64,000 nucleotides of DNA from Solibacillus ferritrahens (GTDB taxonomy: Bacteria; Bacillota; Bacilli; Bacillales_A; Planococcaceae), in the NCBI RefSeq assembly GCF_037027585.1, contig NZ_JAXCLE010000010.1, positions 1-64,000 of the forward strand, in the 5' to 3' direction. Shown here one piece after another: positions 50,706-59,881 of this stretch; within the stretch, counting starts at the first letter, position 1, and each line of letters starts with the position of its first letter. Position numbers and translations under genes: made by a program. Below the pieces are notes generated by a model. That model worked only from the letters and a program-made list of their open reading frames with translations. It was not told the DNA's origin and ran no database searches.

Positions 50706-52444
50706 TGTTTTACCTCCTCAAGCTGCTGGCGGTCAAATTGCTCTTTGTACCAACCACCTAAGCGTAGAAGCTCTTCATGTGTACCTCGTTCAACAATAAA
50801 GCCATCATCCAGTACAATTATTTCGTCCGCATGCTGAATACCCGACAAGCGGTGGGTTGAAATGATTGTTGTTTTCCCGGAGCGCTCTGTTTGAATATTT
50901 TCAATTATTTTTGATTCCGTTTTTGCATCTACTGCTGATAAAGAATCATCCAGAATTAAGATTTCCGGATCTTTAATAAGTGCACGTGCGATTGATACAC
51001 GCTGTTTTTGTCCGCCAGATAAAGATACTCCTTTTTCTCCGACTAGTGTTTCGATGCCTAGTGGTAAATTAGCTAAGTCTTTTTCAAAGTCTGCTAAGCG
51101 AATAGCCTCATCAATATCTGCTGCTGTCGCATCTTCTTTTCCGAACAATATATTTTCACGAATGGTACGAGAAAATAGTACGTGATCTTGTGGTACATAA
51201 CCAATCCAGTCTAAAATTTGTTCCTTCGTCATATGTGCTATATCTGTATTATTAATAATAATTTGCCCATTTCCTAACGGGTACTCTCGTAATAGTTGAC
51301 GAATGAAGGTTGTTTTTCCGGCACCTGTTTTTCCGACAATGCCAAGGGTTTGCCCTTTTTGTAAATTCAATGAAATTTGCTGTAAGTTTTTTACCTGAGA
51401 TAAAGGGTATTGAAAAGTAAACTCAGAAAAACCAATTGAATTGGGTACGTTATGTTTCATTGGAGTATTTGGGTTTTTAACATCTGCTTCATACTCTAAT
51501 GTATCTTGTACACGGTCAAGAGAGGCACTTCCTTGCTGCATGACGTTAATCAGCTCGCCAATTGCGAACATTGGCCAGATTGCAAGCCCTAAATACACAT
51601 TAAATGATACGAGCTGACCCACTGTTAGCGCCTCATTTGATACAAGGACGGCTCCGTAACCAAGCGCGATAACGTAACAGACTCCTGTACCGATTTTTGT
51701 TATTGGCATAAAAAGACCATTAATATAGGCAACGCGCATATTTTTTGCAAAGATATTTTCGCTCATCTCTTCAAAGCGTTCTTCGTCTTTACCTTCTTGG
51801 ACGTAAGCGCGGATAACGCGTGTTCCTGCAACTGATTCAAGAACATTGTCATTCATTTCACCGAATGCGCCCTGTGCAGTCATATATCTTTCGTGGACAA
51901 TCTTACCTAAATATTGAATAATGATTGCCATAACCGGTATTGGAAGCATCGCAAAGAAAGTTAATTTCCAGGAGATGAAGAAGCCCATTGCCAAAATAAT
52001 AAGCGCCATAAACACCGTCGAATCAATTAGCGTCATGATTCCAAATCCTGCTGTTAATGTAACGGCATTTAAATCGTTTGTAGCTTTTGCCATTAAGTCC
52101 CCTGTACGGTTTTTTTCATAAAATGTAGGTGTCATTTGTAAAAATTGATGCATTAATTTTTTCCGCAATATTCGATCAAGCGCAATAGAACCGCCAAATA
52201 GTTGGTATTGCCAATAGAAGTTTAATCCATAGCTTGCAATCGCAGCAGCCAGAATAAATCCTACATACTTAAGAAGCTGTGCCTGATCCATCTCACCGCT
52301 AGTCATAACATCGATGGCTTCACCTAAAATCCATGGCGGCAATACTTCTATAAAACTTGCAATTATCAATAGTGTTATAGCGATTGTGTACTGCTTACGG
52401 TACTGTTTAAAAAACCATTTTAATTTAAAAAACACATTAAACAT
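50702..52444 (-). CDS. bmrC: ABC exporter subunit, BmrC-like (YheI)
   Basis: This 580-residue half-exporter starts MFNVFFKLKWFFKQYRKQYT, with six membrane helices and a nucleotide-binding domain at about 345-575. The Walker A is GKTGAGKTT, the signature LSGGQKQRVSIARAL, and Walker B reads ILILDDSLSAVD. Aspartate replaces the usual catalytic glutamate, the degenerate-site feature of BmrC. The two genes form an operon preceded by a leader peptide and two attenuators. It should export hydrophobic drugs as a heterodimer with BmrD. Confidence 0.9.
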   Translation of the reverse strand: MFNVFFKLKWFFKQYRKQYTIAITLLIIASFIEVLPPWILGEAIDVMTSGEMDQAQLLKYVGFILAAAIASYGLNFYWQYQLFGGSIALDRILRKKLMHQFLQMTPTFYEKNRTGDLMAKATNDLNAVTLTAGFGIMTLIDSTVFMALIILAMGFFISWKLTFFAMLPIPVMAIIIQYLGKIVHERYMTAQGAFGEMNDNVLESVAGTRVIRAYVQEGKDEERFEEMSENIFAKNMRVAYINGLFMPITKIGTGVCYVIALGYGAVLVSNEALTVGQLVSFNVYLGLAIWPMFAIGELINVMQQGSASLDRVQDTLEYEADVKNPNTPMKHNVPNSIGFSEFTFQYPLSQVKNLQQISLNLQKGQTLGIVGKTGAGKTTFIRQLLREYPLGNGQIIINNTDIAHMTKEQILDWIGYVPQDHVLFSRTIRENILFGKEDATAADIDEAIRLADFEKDLANLPLGIETLVGEKGVSLSGGQKQRVSIARALIKDPEILILDDSLSAVDAKTESKIIENIQTERSGKTTIISTHRLSGIQHADEIIVLDDGFIVERGTHEELLRLGGWYKEQFDRQQLEEVKQ

Positions 52445-52481
52445 TACTTATACCTTCTTTCAATAAAATTTAAAGCAAGGC

Positions 52482-52535
52482 TACCCATCATCATATCGAT
52501 CCGTTTTTAATAGTTTTCGCGTAAAGAGTGTCATT
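52482..52535 (-). CDS. 17-residue ORF between attenuators and bmrC-like gene
   Basis: ATG at 52535 follows a perfect AGGAGGG (6 nt) and encodes a basic peptide MTLFTRKLLKTDRYDDG, then stop. It lies after the two attenuators and about 40 nt before the bmrC-like start. It could be a second leader that couples translation, or a remnant. No family is known. Confidence 0.45.
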
Positions 52536-52610
52536 TAAAGCCCTCCTGAATGTTTTTTCACTAAATAGCACTGCTTTTTTGTTTCGATCACTTGTAAGCT
52601 CTTATCCAAC

Positions 52611-52645
52611 AAAAAAACACCTCTTTCGATTTTTCGAAAAGGTGT
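52611..52645 (-). terminator. Attenuator terminator 2 of the bmr-like leader
   Basis: On the minus strand, ACACCT-TTTCGA / TCGAAAG-AGGTGT is a strong stem followed by seven T. It lies between the leader peptide and the bmrC-like gene and would stop most transcripts unless translation affects it. Confidence 0.85.
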
Positions 52646-52652
52646 CATTACG

Positions 52653-52686
52653 AAAAAAGCACAAGGAAGTCCAAACCCGTGCCCTT
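52653..52686 (-). terminator. Attenuator terminator 1 of the bmr-like leader
   Basis: On the minus strand, GCAC(G)GG pairs with CCTTGTGC, and six T follow. The hairpin begins at the stop codon of the leader peptide, so a stalled ribosome would affect it. Confidence 0.65.
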
Positions 52687-52784
52687 CATTTAAAAGTGCA
52701 AGCTACATCAAAACAAAGGTACGGAATAGGGAAATATGAAGTTGTCGCTTTTGAAACGTGTACATCTAAAGGTGCTGTCATCAT
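52686..52784 (-). CDS. Leader peptide of the bmr-like operon
   Basis: This 32-residue ORF starts at ATG 52784, with AAAGGAG and GGGGC upstream, and ends next to the first attenuator. It begins MMTAPLDVHVSKATTSYFPI and ends CFDVACTFK. It is hydrophobic, with no family match that I know. Bacillus subtilis bmrCD is controlled by the leader bmrB through ribosome-mediated attenuation by translation inhibitors. The same layout here suggests the same mechanism. Confidence 0.7.
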   Translation of the reverse strand: MMTAPLDVHVSKATTSYFPIPYLCFDVACTFK

Positions 52785-52829
52785 GCCCCTAATCTCCTTT
52801 CCTTGTTCCAATTTATTTAGTGTTCCTTA

Positions 52830-52858
52830 ATATTATTAGAGCGAATTATCATTGTCAA
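52830..52858 (-). promoter_or_regulatory. Sigma-A promoter of the bmr-like operon
   Basis: On the minus strand, TTGACA (52858-52853), a 17-nt spacer and TAATAT (52835-52830) form a near-consensus promoter about 46 nt before the leader peptide. Confidence 0.85.
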
Positions 52859-53010
52859 TATATTTTGAAAACAATTTATATTCAGTATTGGAATTTTGTG
52901 GTTTTTTACTATTAGATCGTATAAAAAACAATTTTATTGTTATAAAAGTTTGAAAATTGAGAGTATATTCGTTATCGTGGAAGTAATACATCAAAAGGAG
53001 TGGTACAACG

Positions 53011-53517
53011 ATGAAGAAGCTGTTTTTTACTTTGTTACTGATATTCGTGCTCGCGGCATGCGGGACGGAAGATACAACAGATATAACAAATAATGTCCCG
53101 GGAAATACTACAGATGATGTAACGCAGGGTAATACAAATGTAGAGGAAAAAAAGATTACTTTATATAAATCTGATGAAAATGCTGAAAATACAGTTCCAT
53201 ATGAAGAAGAGTTTGAAGGTGATGAAGGAAACCTAGTGCCGTTTATTTTCTCGGAAGTAAATGAGCATGACGTAGAATTATTGGATTATACAGTAGAAAG
53301 TGAGAATAAAAGCTTAGTGCTAAATTTAGGCGACGATATTTATACTATTCAAGGTTCAGCTGGAGCGAAAATGTTCGTAGAAACATTAGCCCGTTCTTAC
53401 TTTGAAAATTTACCGGAAATTGAGGAAATTACATTTATCCATAAGGGCTCGTACGAACCAGCTTTGGATCATATGAATATAGGGCAGCCTTACTTACGAA
53501 GTGAATTTGATATGTAG
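53011..53517 (+). CDS. Lipoprotein with GerMN-like domain
   Basis: This 168-residue lipoprotein has a signal ending FVLAAC and a low-complexity linker rich in Thr/Asn. A domain of about 100 residues follows the GerMN pattern (DYTVESENKSLVLNLGDDIY, then AGAKMFVETLARSYFENLPE, then ITFIHKG). GerMN domains occur in spore-germination and sporulation proteins. The assignment is by pattern and is moderate. AAGGAGTGG precedes the ATG. It is followed 17 nt later by an amidohydrolase gene, so an operon is possible. Confidence 0.75.
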   Translation: MKKLFFTLLLIFVLAACGTEDTTDITNNVPGNTTDDVTQGNTNVEEKKITLYKSDENAENTVPYEEEFEGDEGNLVPFIFSEVNEHDVELLDYTVESENKSLVLNLGDDIYTIQGSAGAKMFVETLARSYFENLPEIEEITFIHKGSYEPALDHMNIGQPYLRSEFDM

Positions 53518-53534
53518 ATTGGGGATTGTGGTAG

Positions 53535-55112
53535 ATGAAACAACTATGGACAAATGGCACGATTTATACGATGGAACAAGAAGGAAGTACAGTTCAGGCT
53601 GTACTTGTGCATGAAGGGGAAATTATAGAAACAGGAGACTTCAATCAATTACGGGAAAAAGCAGATGAAATAATCGATTTACAAGGTGCCTTCATGTATC
53701 CCGGCTTTGTCGATAGTCATTTGCATATGATTGGGCATGGAGCAAAGTTAATGCGACTGGATTTAACACAGGCCAAGAGTGGAAAGGAACTTCTGGAGCT
53801 CGTACAAAATGCTACAAGTCTGCTTGAGGAAGGGCAATGGTTAATTGGCGATGGCTGGAATGAAAATCAATTTATAGATGTTCAAATTCCGACAATAGAA
53901 GAACTTGATGCCGTAACTGATAGACCTATATATCTTAATCGTGTTTGTCATCATGTTGCACTCGTAAATTCAGCGGCGTTTCAATTAGCAGGTATAACAA
54001 ATGACACGCCAGATCCAGAAGGTGGAAAATTGGGCCGTCATAAAAATGGGGAACTGAATGGCTTACTGTATGAGCAAGCTATGAATTTGGTGTCGTCTAT
54101 TTTCCAGCAAGAAGGAGAAAGCTATATTGATAGTTTGCAGCACTATCTGCAATTGGGCATTGAACATATGCAATCATATGGATTGACGGGTGGTCATACG
54201 GAGGAAATGGGTTATTTTGGGCATTATACTAATCCGTTAACAGCCTATCAACGTACAGTTGGGGATAAAAAGCATTTCCGTGTCAATCTATTGCGTCATC
54301 ATACAGTTCTTGAAGAAATGATTAAAAATAATGCATCATATGATGAACCGTTTATCGAGCCCGGTGCGATGAAGATTTTTGCCGATGGCTCATTTGGAGG
54401 CTCCACTGCTGCGTTATTGGAGCCATATGCAAATGAGTTGGATAATAAAGGTATGCTTATTCATACAGATGAACAAATGGAAGCCCTCATTCAATTAGCA
54501 AGAAAATACGATGAAGCAGTCGCCATCCATATTATCGGGGATGGTAGTATGGAACAAGTATTGACGTATTTAGAGAAATATCCTGTTAATAAAGGAAAGC
54601 GAGATCGCCTCATTCATTGCTGTCTCGTATCTGAAGAGCAGCTGGCAAGAATAAAAAAGCTGTCTGTTATTTTAGATTTACAGCCTGCTTTTGTCACGTC
54701 TGACTTCCCATGGATACGTGAAAAGCTGGGAGAAAATCGTTCCGGTCATATATATGCTTGGAAGACTTTTGTAGAAGCAGGTTTAATGTGCGCGGCAGGA
54801 ACAGATGCGCCGATAGAAGCGATTAGTCCATTTGAAACAATTTACGCTGCAGTAGAACGCAAAAAGCCTCACGATACGCATGACGGATATGGAGCTGCAC
54901 AAAAGCTATCTCGTTTTGAAGCAGTCAAAATGTATACGGTTGGAAGTGCGGAGGCCATTTGTAAAGAAAATGAGCGTGGTTACATCCGGCCGGGATACGA
55001 TGCAGACTTTACAATACTCGATAAAGATCTATTACATTGCACTGCCGAAGAAATATTGCAAACTACTGCATTAAAAACAGTTGTTGCAGGTAATGTTGTA
55101 TATAAAAAGTAA
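53535..55112 (+). CDS. Amidohydrolase family protein (YtcJ-like)
   Basis: This 525-residue metal-dependent amidohydrolase is of the YtcJ type. The metal motif SHLHMIGHG lies near residue 61; GGHTEEMGYFGHY (near 215), FADGSFGGST (near 283), AIHIIGDGSME and the C-terminal GTDAPIEAISPF complete the TIM-barrel site. Substrates of this group are mostly unknown. It follows the GerMN-like lipoprotein gene by 17 nt. The start ATG follows GGGGATTG, a weak ribosome site. Confidence 0.85.
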   Translation: MKQLWTNGTIYTMEQEGSTVQAVLVHEGEIIETGDFNQLREKADEIIDLQGAFMYPGFVDSHLHMIGHGAKLMRLDLTQAKSGKELLELVQNATSLLEEGQWLIGDGWNENQFIDVQIPTIEELDAVTDRPIYLNRVCHHVALVNSAAFQLAGITNDTPDPEGGKLGRHKNGELNGLLYEQAMNLVSSIFQQEGESYIDSLQHYLQLGIEHMQSYGLTGGHTEEMGYFGHYTNPLTAYQRTVGDKKHFRVNLLRHHTVLEEMIKNNASYDEPFIEPGAMKIFADGSFGGSTAALLEPYANELDNKGMLIHTDEQMEALIQLARKYDEAVAIHIIGDGSMEQVLTYLEKYPVNKGKRDRLIHCCLVSEEQLARIKKLSVILDLQPAFVTSDFPWIREKLGENRSGHIYAWKTFVEAGLMCAAGTDAPIEAISPFETIYAAVERKKPHDTHDGYGAAQKLSRFEAVKMYTVGSAEAICKENERGYIRPGYDADFTILDKDLLHCTAEEILQTTALKTVVAGNVVYKK

Positions 55113-55121
55113 CTAATGCAT

Positions 55122-55152
55122 AAAGAATCACATATAAGTGTGGTTCTTTTTC
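55122..55152 (+). terminator. Terminator of the amidohydrolase gene
   Basis: The stem AGAATCACA / TGTGGTTCT is followed by TTTTTCTTTT. Confidence 0.8.
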
Positions 55153-55261
55153 TTTTGGGAAATATAACCCAAGTAAACTTATAGGAAAAAGTATTGAAAA
55201 ATCCTCTGTAAAAAGATATGATATAAAAAACTGAAAATTCAGTTATATAAGGAGTGGTGAA

Positions 55262-56878
55262 ATGAAGTTAAATAGATTATGGATTTTATTAACTTTTTCT
55301 TTTCTATTGTTATTAACCGCATGTAGCGGTGATGAAGGTACAACCCAAGAGAACTCAACAGACACAAACAATGAACCGGCTTCAAATACATCAACAGAGA
55401 ATTTGAATGCACAAGGCGGTGAGTTAGTAATCGAAGTGCTTTCTGAGGCTGTGGAGTTGGATCCCCACGGTTCAAATGATATTCCTTCGTCAAATGTACA
55501 ACGCAATATTTTCGAAACACTAGTTGTTCGAAATTTTGAGACAGGGGAGATAGAACCGTTATTAGCAGAGTCTTGGGAATATATTGATGAGTTGACTTTA
55601 CAATTAAAATTACGTCAAGGGGTAAAATTCCATGATGGTACAGATTTTAATGCTGAAGCAGTAAAGGTGAATTTGGTCCGTTTACTTGACCCAAATATCG
55701 CTTCACCACGTCTTTCAAACTTTGAACCAATTACAGAGATTGTTGTAATGGATGACTATACAATCCAAATTAAAACAGAGAAACCATATGGACCGCTATT
55801 ATTCGCATTAACACATCCCGGCGGAAATATTATGAGCCCAGCTGTCATTGAAGAAGACTATAAACGTATGGAAAATGGCGGAGAGGCACGTGCATACGGA
55901 AATGAAAATCCTATCGGTACAGGTTTCTTAAAATTAGATAAATGGACGCCAGGTCAGGAAATTCGTTTAGTGAAGAATACAGAATACTGGGGTGAGCAAG
56001 TTACTTACGATTCAGCTGTCTTTAAAACAGTGCCTGAAAGTGCTACACGTGCAGCTGATTTAGAAGCAGGGTATGCACATATTATTGATCCGGTGCAACC
56101 AACAGAAGTACCTCTAGTGGAAGGGTATGCACAGGTATTAAAGCAGCCTTCTGTATCTATTTCATATTTAGGCTTCAATACTGAAAAAGAACCATTTAAT
56201 AACCCGAAAGTTCGTCAAGCTATTGCAAAAGCATTGGACCGCGAAGCAATTATTAAAGGGGTGTACGATGGATTTGGTGTGCAAGCCTTTGGTCCATTAT
56301 CACCTATGGTATGGGGTTACACAGAAGATGTAACAAAACAGGATACAAACATAGAAGAAGCAAAGGCATTATTGGCGGAAGCAGGCTTAGCTGATGGCTT
56401 CAAAACAGCTATTTGGACGAATGACAATCCACAGCGTCAACAAATTGCAGTAATATTACAAGAAACATTAAAGCAGTTGAAAATTGATGCAACAATTGAA
56501 GTAATGGAATGGGGCGCTTATTTAGAGAAAACATCCAAGGGTGACCACGATATGTTCATGCTAGGATGGGCACCTTCTACAGGGGATGCGGATGGCGCAA
56601 TTTACCCATTATTCCATTCATCTGATATCGGTAATAACAACCGTACCCGCTATAACAATGCAAAGTTGGATGAATTGCTGGAACTCGGACGTATTGAAAC
56701 GGATGAAACGATACGTGCGGATATTTATAAGCAAGCACAGGAAATGATCAATACAGAAGCACCAGCGGCATTCATTCATCACCAAGCATACTTAACAGGG
56801 TATGCGAATAATGTTACAGGGTTTTCAGTTGATGCGACAGGTATTTATCAAATTCATAACGTACAAATTAATCAATAA
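55262..56878 (+). CDS. Peptide/glutathione-type ABC substrate-binding lipoprotein, copy 1
   Basis: This 538-residue lipoprotein of the OppA/DppA/GsiB family (SBP_bac_5) has a signal ending LLLTAC and an acidic, Ser/Thr-rich linker. The binding domain contains QGVKFHDGTDFNAEAVKVNL, RLVKNTEYWGEQVTYDSAVF and a C-terminal SSTGDADGAIYPLFHSSD-like region. Similar proteins are annotated as glutathione-binding. No permease or ATPase gene is adjacent, so it is an orphan receptor that must share a transporter. It is a paralogue of the protein at 60821. AAGGAGTGG precedes the ATG. Confidence 0.9.
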   Translation: MKLNRLWILLTFSFLLLLTACSGDEGTTQENSTDTNNEPASNTSTENLNAQGGELVIEVLSEAVELDPHGSNDIPSSNVQRNIFETLVVRNFETGEIEPLLAESWEYIDELTLQLKLRQGVKFHDGTDFNAEAVKVNLVRLLDPNIASPRLSNFEPITEIVVMDDYTIQIKTEKPYGPLLFALTHPGGNIMSPAVIEEDYKRMENGGEARAYGNENPIGTGFLKLDKWTPGQEIRLVKNTEYWGEQVTYDSAVFKTVPESATRAADLEAGYAHIIDPVQPTEVPLVEGYAQVLKQPSVSISYLGFNTEKEPFNNPKVRQAIAKALDREAIIKGVYDGFGVQAFGPLSPMVWGYTEDVTKQDTNIEEAKALLAEAGLADGFKTAIWTNDNPQRQQIAVILQETLKQLKIDATIEVMEWGAYLEKTSKGDHDMFMLGWAPSTGDADGAIYPLFHSSDIGNNNRTRYNNAKLDELLELGRIETDETIRADIYKQAQEMINTEAPAAFIHHQAYLTGYANNVTGFSVDATGIYQIHNVQINQ

Positions 56879-56888
56879 GCAAAAAAGT

Positions 56889-56955
56889 GCTACTTGCAAC
56901 CGACAAAATTCACTCGGTATGCAAGTAGCCTTTTTCATGGATAAAAGTTAATTGC
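56889..56955 (+). terminator. Terminator of binding protein copy 1
   Basis: The stem GCTACTTGCA / TGCAAGTAGC with inner ACCGA / TCGGT is followed by CTTTTT. Confidence 0.88.
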
Positions 56956-57024
56956 CCTTTCCTGATGTTTGGCATGTCCTGGATGTATTTAATATACTAA
57001 ATTTACGAGAAAGGATGGGATACG

Positions 57025-57528
57025 ATGGAACCTATAGAAAATGTATTGCCTCCAATTGTAGATGATAAAACATATGTGCTAGTCATAGGCTCGATGCCAG
57101 GGAAACAATCATTAGAGAAACAACAATATTACGGTAACCCAAGAAATCATTTTTGGGCAATCATCGGGAAGCTACTGGCAACCGAAATTCCTGAAAACTA
57201 TAATGATAAAATCAGACTTCTTCGTACACATAGAATTGGTTTATGGGATTCAGTAAAAAGTTGTGAACGGAAAGGGAGTTTGGATGCAGCGATAAAAAAT
57301 GAAGTTCCAAATGACTTTGCAACGCTTTTTAAAAAGTATCCCCAAATTAAACTTATCTTATTTAATGGCGGTAAAAGCTTTGAAGTATTTAAGAAGCATG
57401 TGGGATTAGAGACTTTAGAAAATCGTGCGTATGAAAAAATGCCTTCTACAAGCCCTATACCAGGAAGAAATATAAAATCATTCGATGAAAAGGTGGAGGC
57501 ATGGCGTGTTATTCAACAATATCTATAA
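57025..57528 (+). CDS. DNA-deoxyinosine glycosylase (UDG superfamily)
   Basis: This 167-residue uracil-DNA-glycosylase-fold enzyme matches the hypoxanthine-DNA glycosylase family. Motif 1 reads IGSMPGKQSLEKQQYYGNPR, with NHFWAIIG following, and motif 2 reads PSTSPIPGR. It should remove deaminated adenine (hypoxanthine) from DNA as the first step of base-excision repair. AAAGGATGGG precedes the ATG. The next gene, for a DinB protein, lies 60 bp downstream on the same strand. Confidence 0.88.
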   Translation: MEPIENVLPPIVDDKTYVLVIGSMPGKQSLEKQQYYGNPRNHFWAIIGKLLATEIPENYNDKIRLLRTHRIGLWDSVKSCERKGSLDAAIKNEVPNDFATLFKKYPQIKLILFNGGKSFEVFKKHVGLETLENRAYEKMPSTSPIPGRNIKSFDEKVEAWRVIQQYL

Positions 57529-57588
57529 ATAGACCATTTTAGTGTTGTTCGGTATGATTATATAAATGATAAAAAAGGGGAGTTTTCC

Positions 57589-58059
57589 ATGTATCGTGTA
57601 GCAGAAGATTTCGTAAAAGATTGGGCAATAGCATCAAAAGGTGCACTAAGAATAATGCAGGCAATTCCGAATGATAAAATGCATATTGCGATTGTCGATG
57701 ACCATAATTCACTAGGGTGGTTATCGTGGCATTTAGTAAGTGTAGCAGGAGCATTTGGTCAATTTGCAGGGTTACAAATTCCTGCTCCGGGACCAGATAT
57801 GCCACAGCCTGAAACAATGGAAGAAATCATTGAGAAATATGAGCTAGTACGTGAAGCATATAAAAAAGAAGCAGCCACATTGACGGAAGAGCAATTATTA
57901 GAAGAAGTGCCTGCATTTGGAGGAATGATGCAGCGCGGTGATTTATTGAGTAAAGTCATTGCACATCAAACACATCATGTTGGTCAAATGACTGTATTAC
58001 TTCGCCAAGCAGGCTTAAGCGTTCCACCAGTAATGGGACCAACAAAAGAAATGCAGTAA
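57589..58059 (+). CDS. DinB/YfiT-like metalloprotein
   Basis: This 156-residue four-helix DinB-superfamily protein has the metal-binding histidines in SLGWLSWHLVSVAGAFGQ (near residue 49) and IAHQTHHVGQMTVLLRQ (near 130). Members are putative thiol-dependent transferases or metalloenzymes; bacillithiol-linked examples exist. The sequence does not fix the reaction. AAAAGGGGAG precedes the ATG. A strong terminator follows. Confidence 0.87.
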   Translation: MYRVAEDFVKDWAIASKGALRIMQAIPNDKMHIAIVDDHNSLGWLSWHLVSVAGAFGQFAGLQIPAPGPDMPQPETMEEIIEKYELVREAYKKEAATLTEEQLLEEVPAFGGMMQRGDLLSKVIAHQTHHVGQMTVLLRQAGLSVPPVMGPTKEMQ

Positions 58060-58087
58060 TATAGTGACCTTCGCCTTTCGGTAAATG

Positions 58088-58128
58088 AAAAAAAGAAAGT
58101 GCCCCAACTTTAAGGCACTTTCTTTTTT
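58088..58128. terminator. Bidirectional terminator between DinB and TauE genes
   Basis: A stem of about 14 bp, AAAAAGAAAGTGCC / GGCACTTTCTTTTT, has T-runs on both strands. Confidence 0.9.
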
Positions 58129-58132
58129 GAAA

Positions 58133-58903
58133 TTAATTGGAAAAATAATCATATGCATTTTTTGCAAGTAAAGTAACTGTGACGATAATGAATAGGACGC
58201 GAACATAGCCACTACCACGCTTAATGGCAAATCGTGAACCAACAATCGCACCGAAAATTTGTGAAGCCCCCATTATAAGCCCGTATGTATAATTGATTTG
58301 GCCTAAATAGACGAACATCAAAAGTGCCCCAATATTACTTCCAAAGTTTAATAACTTTGCATTGCCCGCAGCCTTTAAAAAATCATACCCAACCATTAAA
58401 AATGCAAAAATTAAAAATGAACCTGTACCTGGTCCCAAAAAGCCATCATAAAAGCCGATAAGTGAAATGACTAGGAAGAATAAAATATATTTAGTCTTCG
58501 ATAGGGATTTAACTGCAGAAATACTACCCCAATCCTTTTTGAAAATGGTATAGATTGCTACAGCAGCTAACATAATTAGCATTAGTGGTTTTAATAGATT
58601 CGGATCGAGTAAATGAACAATCCATGCCCCAATCATAGAACTAATAAAAACATAAGGAAAGTATTTCATTACCGATTTAATATCCAATTTTCCAGAACGG
58701 TAAAATGTAATGGTGCTTGTTAGTGATCCCATTGTCCCGGCAAGCTTATTTGTTGCAACTGCTGCAGATGGACTAAGCCCAGCGAACATCAGTGCAGGTA
58801 AGGAAATTAGACCACCGCCTCCCACAACAGAATCGATAAAGGCAGCTAAAAAACCAAAGCAAAGTAAGATAATAATGAGTTGTGGGTCTAACTCAAATCC
58901 CAT
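58133..58903 (-). CDS. TauE/SafE-type membrane permease, second copy
   Basis: This 256-residue permease has about eight membrane helices. The family signatures GGGGLISLPALMFAGLSPSA and AVATNKLAGT lie near residue 28, and GFYDGFLGPGTGSFL near 145. The family moves sulfite-, sulfonate- or other organic anions. It is distinct from the copy at 17245 and has no regulator beside it. The ribosome site is AAGG. The substrate is unknown. Confidence 0.87.
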   Translation of the reverse strand: MGFELDPQLIIILLCFGFLAAFIDSVVGGGGLISLPALMFAGLSPSAAVATNKLAGTMGSLTSTITFYRSGKLDIKSVMKYFPYVFISSMIGAWIVHLLDPNLLKPLMLIMLAAVAIYTIFKKDWGSISAVKSLSKTKYILFFLVISLIGFYDGFLGPGTGSFLIFAFLMVGYDFLKAAGNAKLLNFGSNIGALLMFVYLGQINYTYGLIMGASQIFGAIVGSRFAIKRGSGYVRVLFIIVTVTLLAKNAYDYFSN

Positions 58904-59036
58904 AAAGGAAAACCTTCTTTCTTAATATAAACCAATATAGTCATGCTAACGAAAAACAGGTTTCGTGTAAATACTTAAAATTTTGCAATAACTATGATAT
59001 TGTTAGTAAATTAGCTTTATAGAACGGAGTATATAA

Positions 59037-59750
59037 ATGAAAGACTACCAATTTTTACTGTTTGATTTAGATGATACACTGCTGGATTTTAAAGCAGCAG
59101 AGAAATTAGCTTTACCGAAGTTATTTGAAGCGCATCAGTTGCCATTAACTCCACAAATTAAAAGTGTCTATCAGGAGATTAACTCTAATTTATGGCGCTT
59201 ACTTGAAGAAGGATTAGTTACTAGAGAAGAGTTAATGCAAACGCGTTTTGGAAAAACATTTGAATACTTTGGCTATGAAGTAGACGGTAGGGCATTGGAT
59301 GCTGAATATCGCGGATATTTAACAGAAAGTAAAGTGTTCGTAGACGGTGCGTTGCAATTAATTCAAACATTGGCGCCTCAATATGACCTATATATTACAT
59401 CAAACGGTTTGGCTGATACACAAATGAAGCGGCTCCAAGTTACGGGACTGGCTCCATATTTTAAAGGAATCTTCGTCTCGGAAAATACAGGCTATCAAAA
59501 ACCGATGAAACAATTTTTTGACTATGTGTTTGACCATATTCCGAATTTCGATTTAAATAAGGCATTGATAATAGGTGATTCCTATAGTGCAGATATTATT
59601 GGTGGGGATCGTGCAGGCATTGATACGTGTTGGTTAAACCCAGTGTATATTACACCGCCGCAATCCGTTGTTCCAACATATGAAATTAGTAGGCTAAATC
59701 AACTACTTTCGATTTTAAAGAATGAAAAGCATTTAAAAAGCACTGTATAA
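59037..59750 (+). CDS. HAD-family nucleotidase (YjjG/YfnB-like)
   Basis: This 237-residue haloacid-dehalogenase-fold phosphatase has the nucleophile motif DLDDTLLDF at residues 9-17, motif II in YITSNGLADTQMKRL, and motif IV in ALIIGDSYSADIIGGDRAGID. A C1 cap spans about 18-105. The group includes 5'-nucleotidases that clean up non-canonical pyrimidine nucleotides (YjjG), which is the likely role. The start follows ACGGAG. It stands alone. Confidence 0.88.
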   Translation: MKDYQFLLFDLDDTLLDFKAAEKLALPKLFEAHQLPLTPQIKSVYQEINSNLWRLLEEGLVTREELMQTRFGKTFEYFGYEVDGRALDAEYRGYLTESKVFVDGALQLIQTLAPQYDLYITSNGLADTQMKRLQVTGLAPYFKGIFVSENTGYQKPMKQFFDYVFDHIPNFDLNKALIIGDSYSADIIGGDRAGIDTCWLNPVYITPPQSVVPTYEISRLNQLLSILKNEKHLKSTV

Positions 59751-59881
59751 TATTGCTTTTTTTAAGGGTCTTTACTATTAGAAAGGTCCAAAGTAGGGGG
59801 GAGAGTAGTCTATAGGTGCATAGTAAATGGTGAATTTTTTTGTTAAAATGTAGTATAAAATGTACGCAAGGAGTGAGCGTA

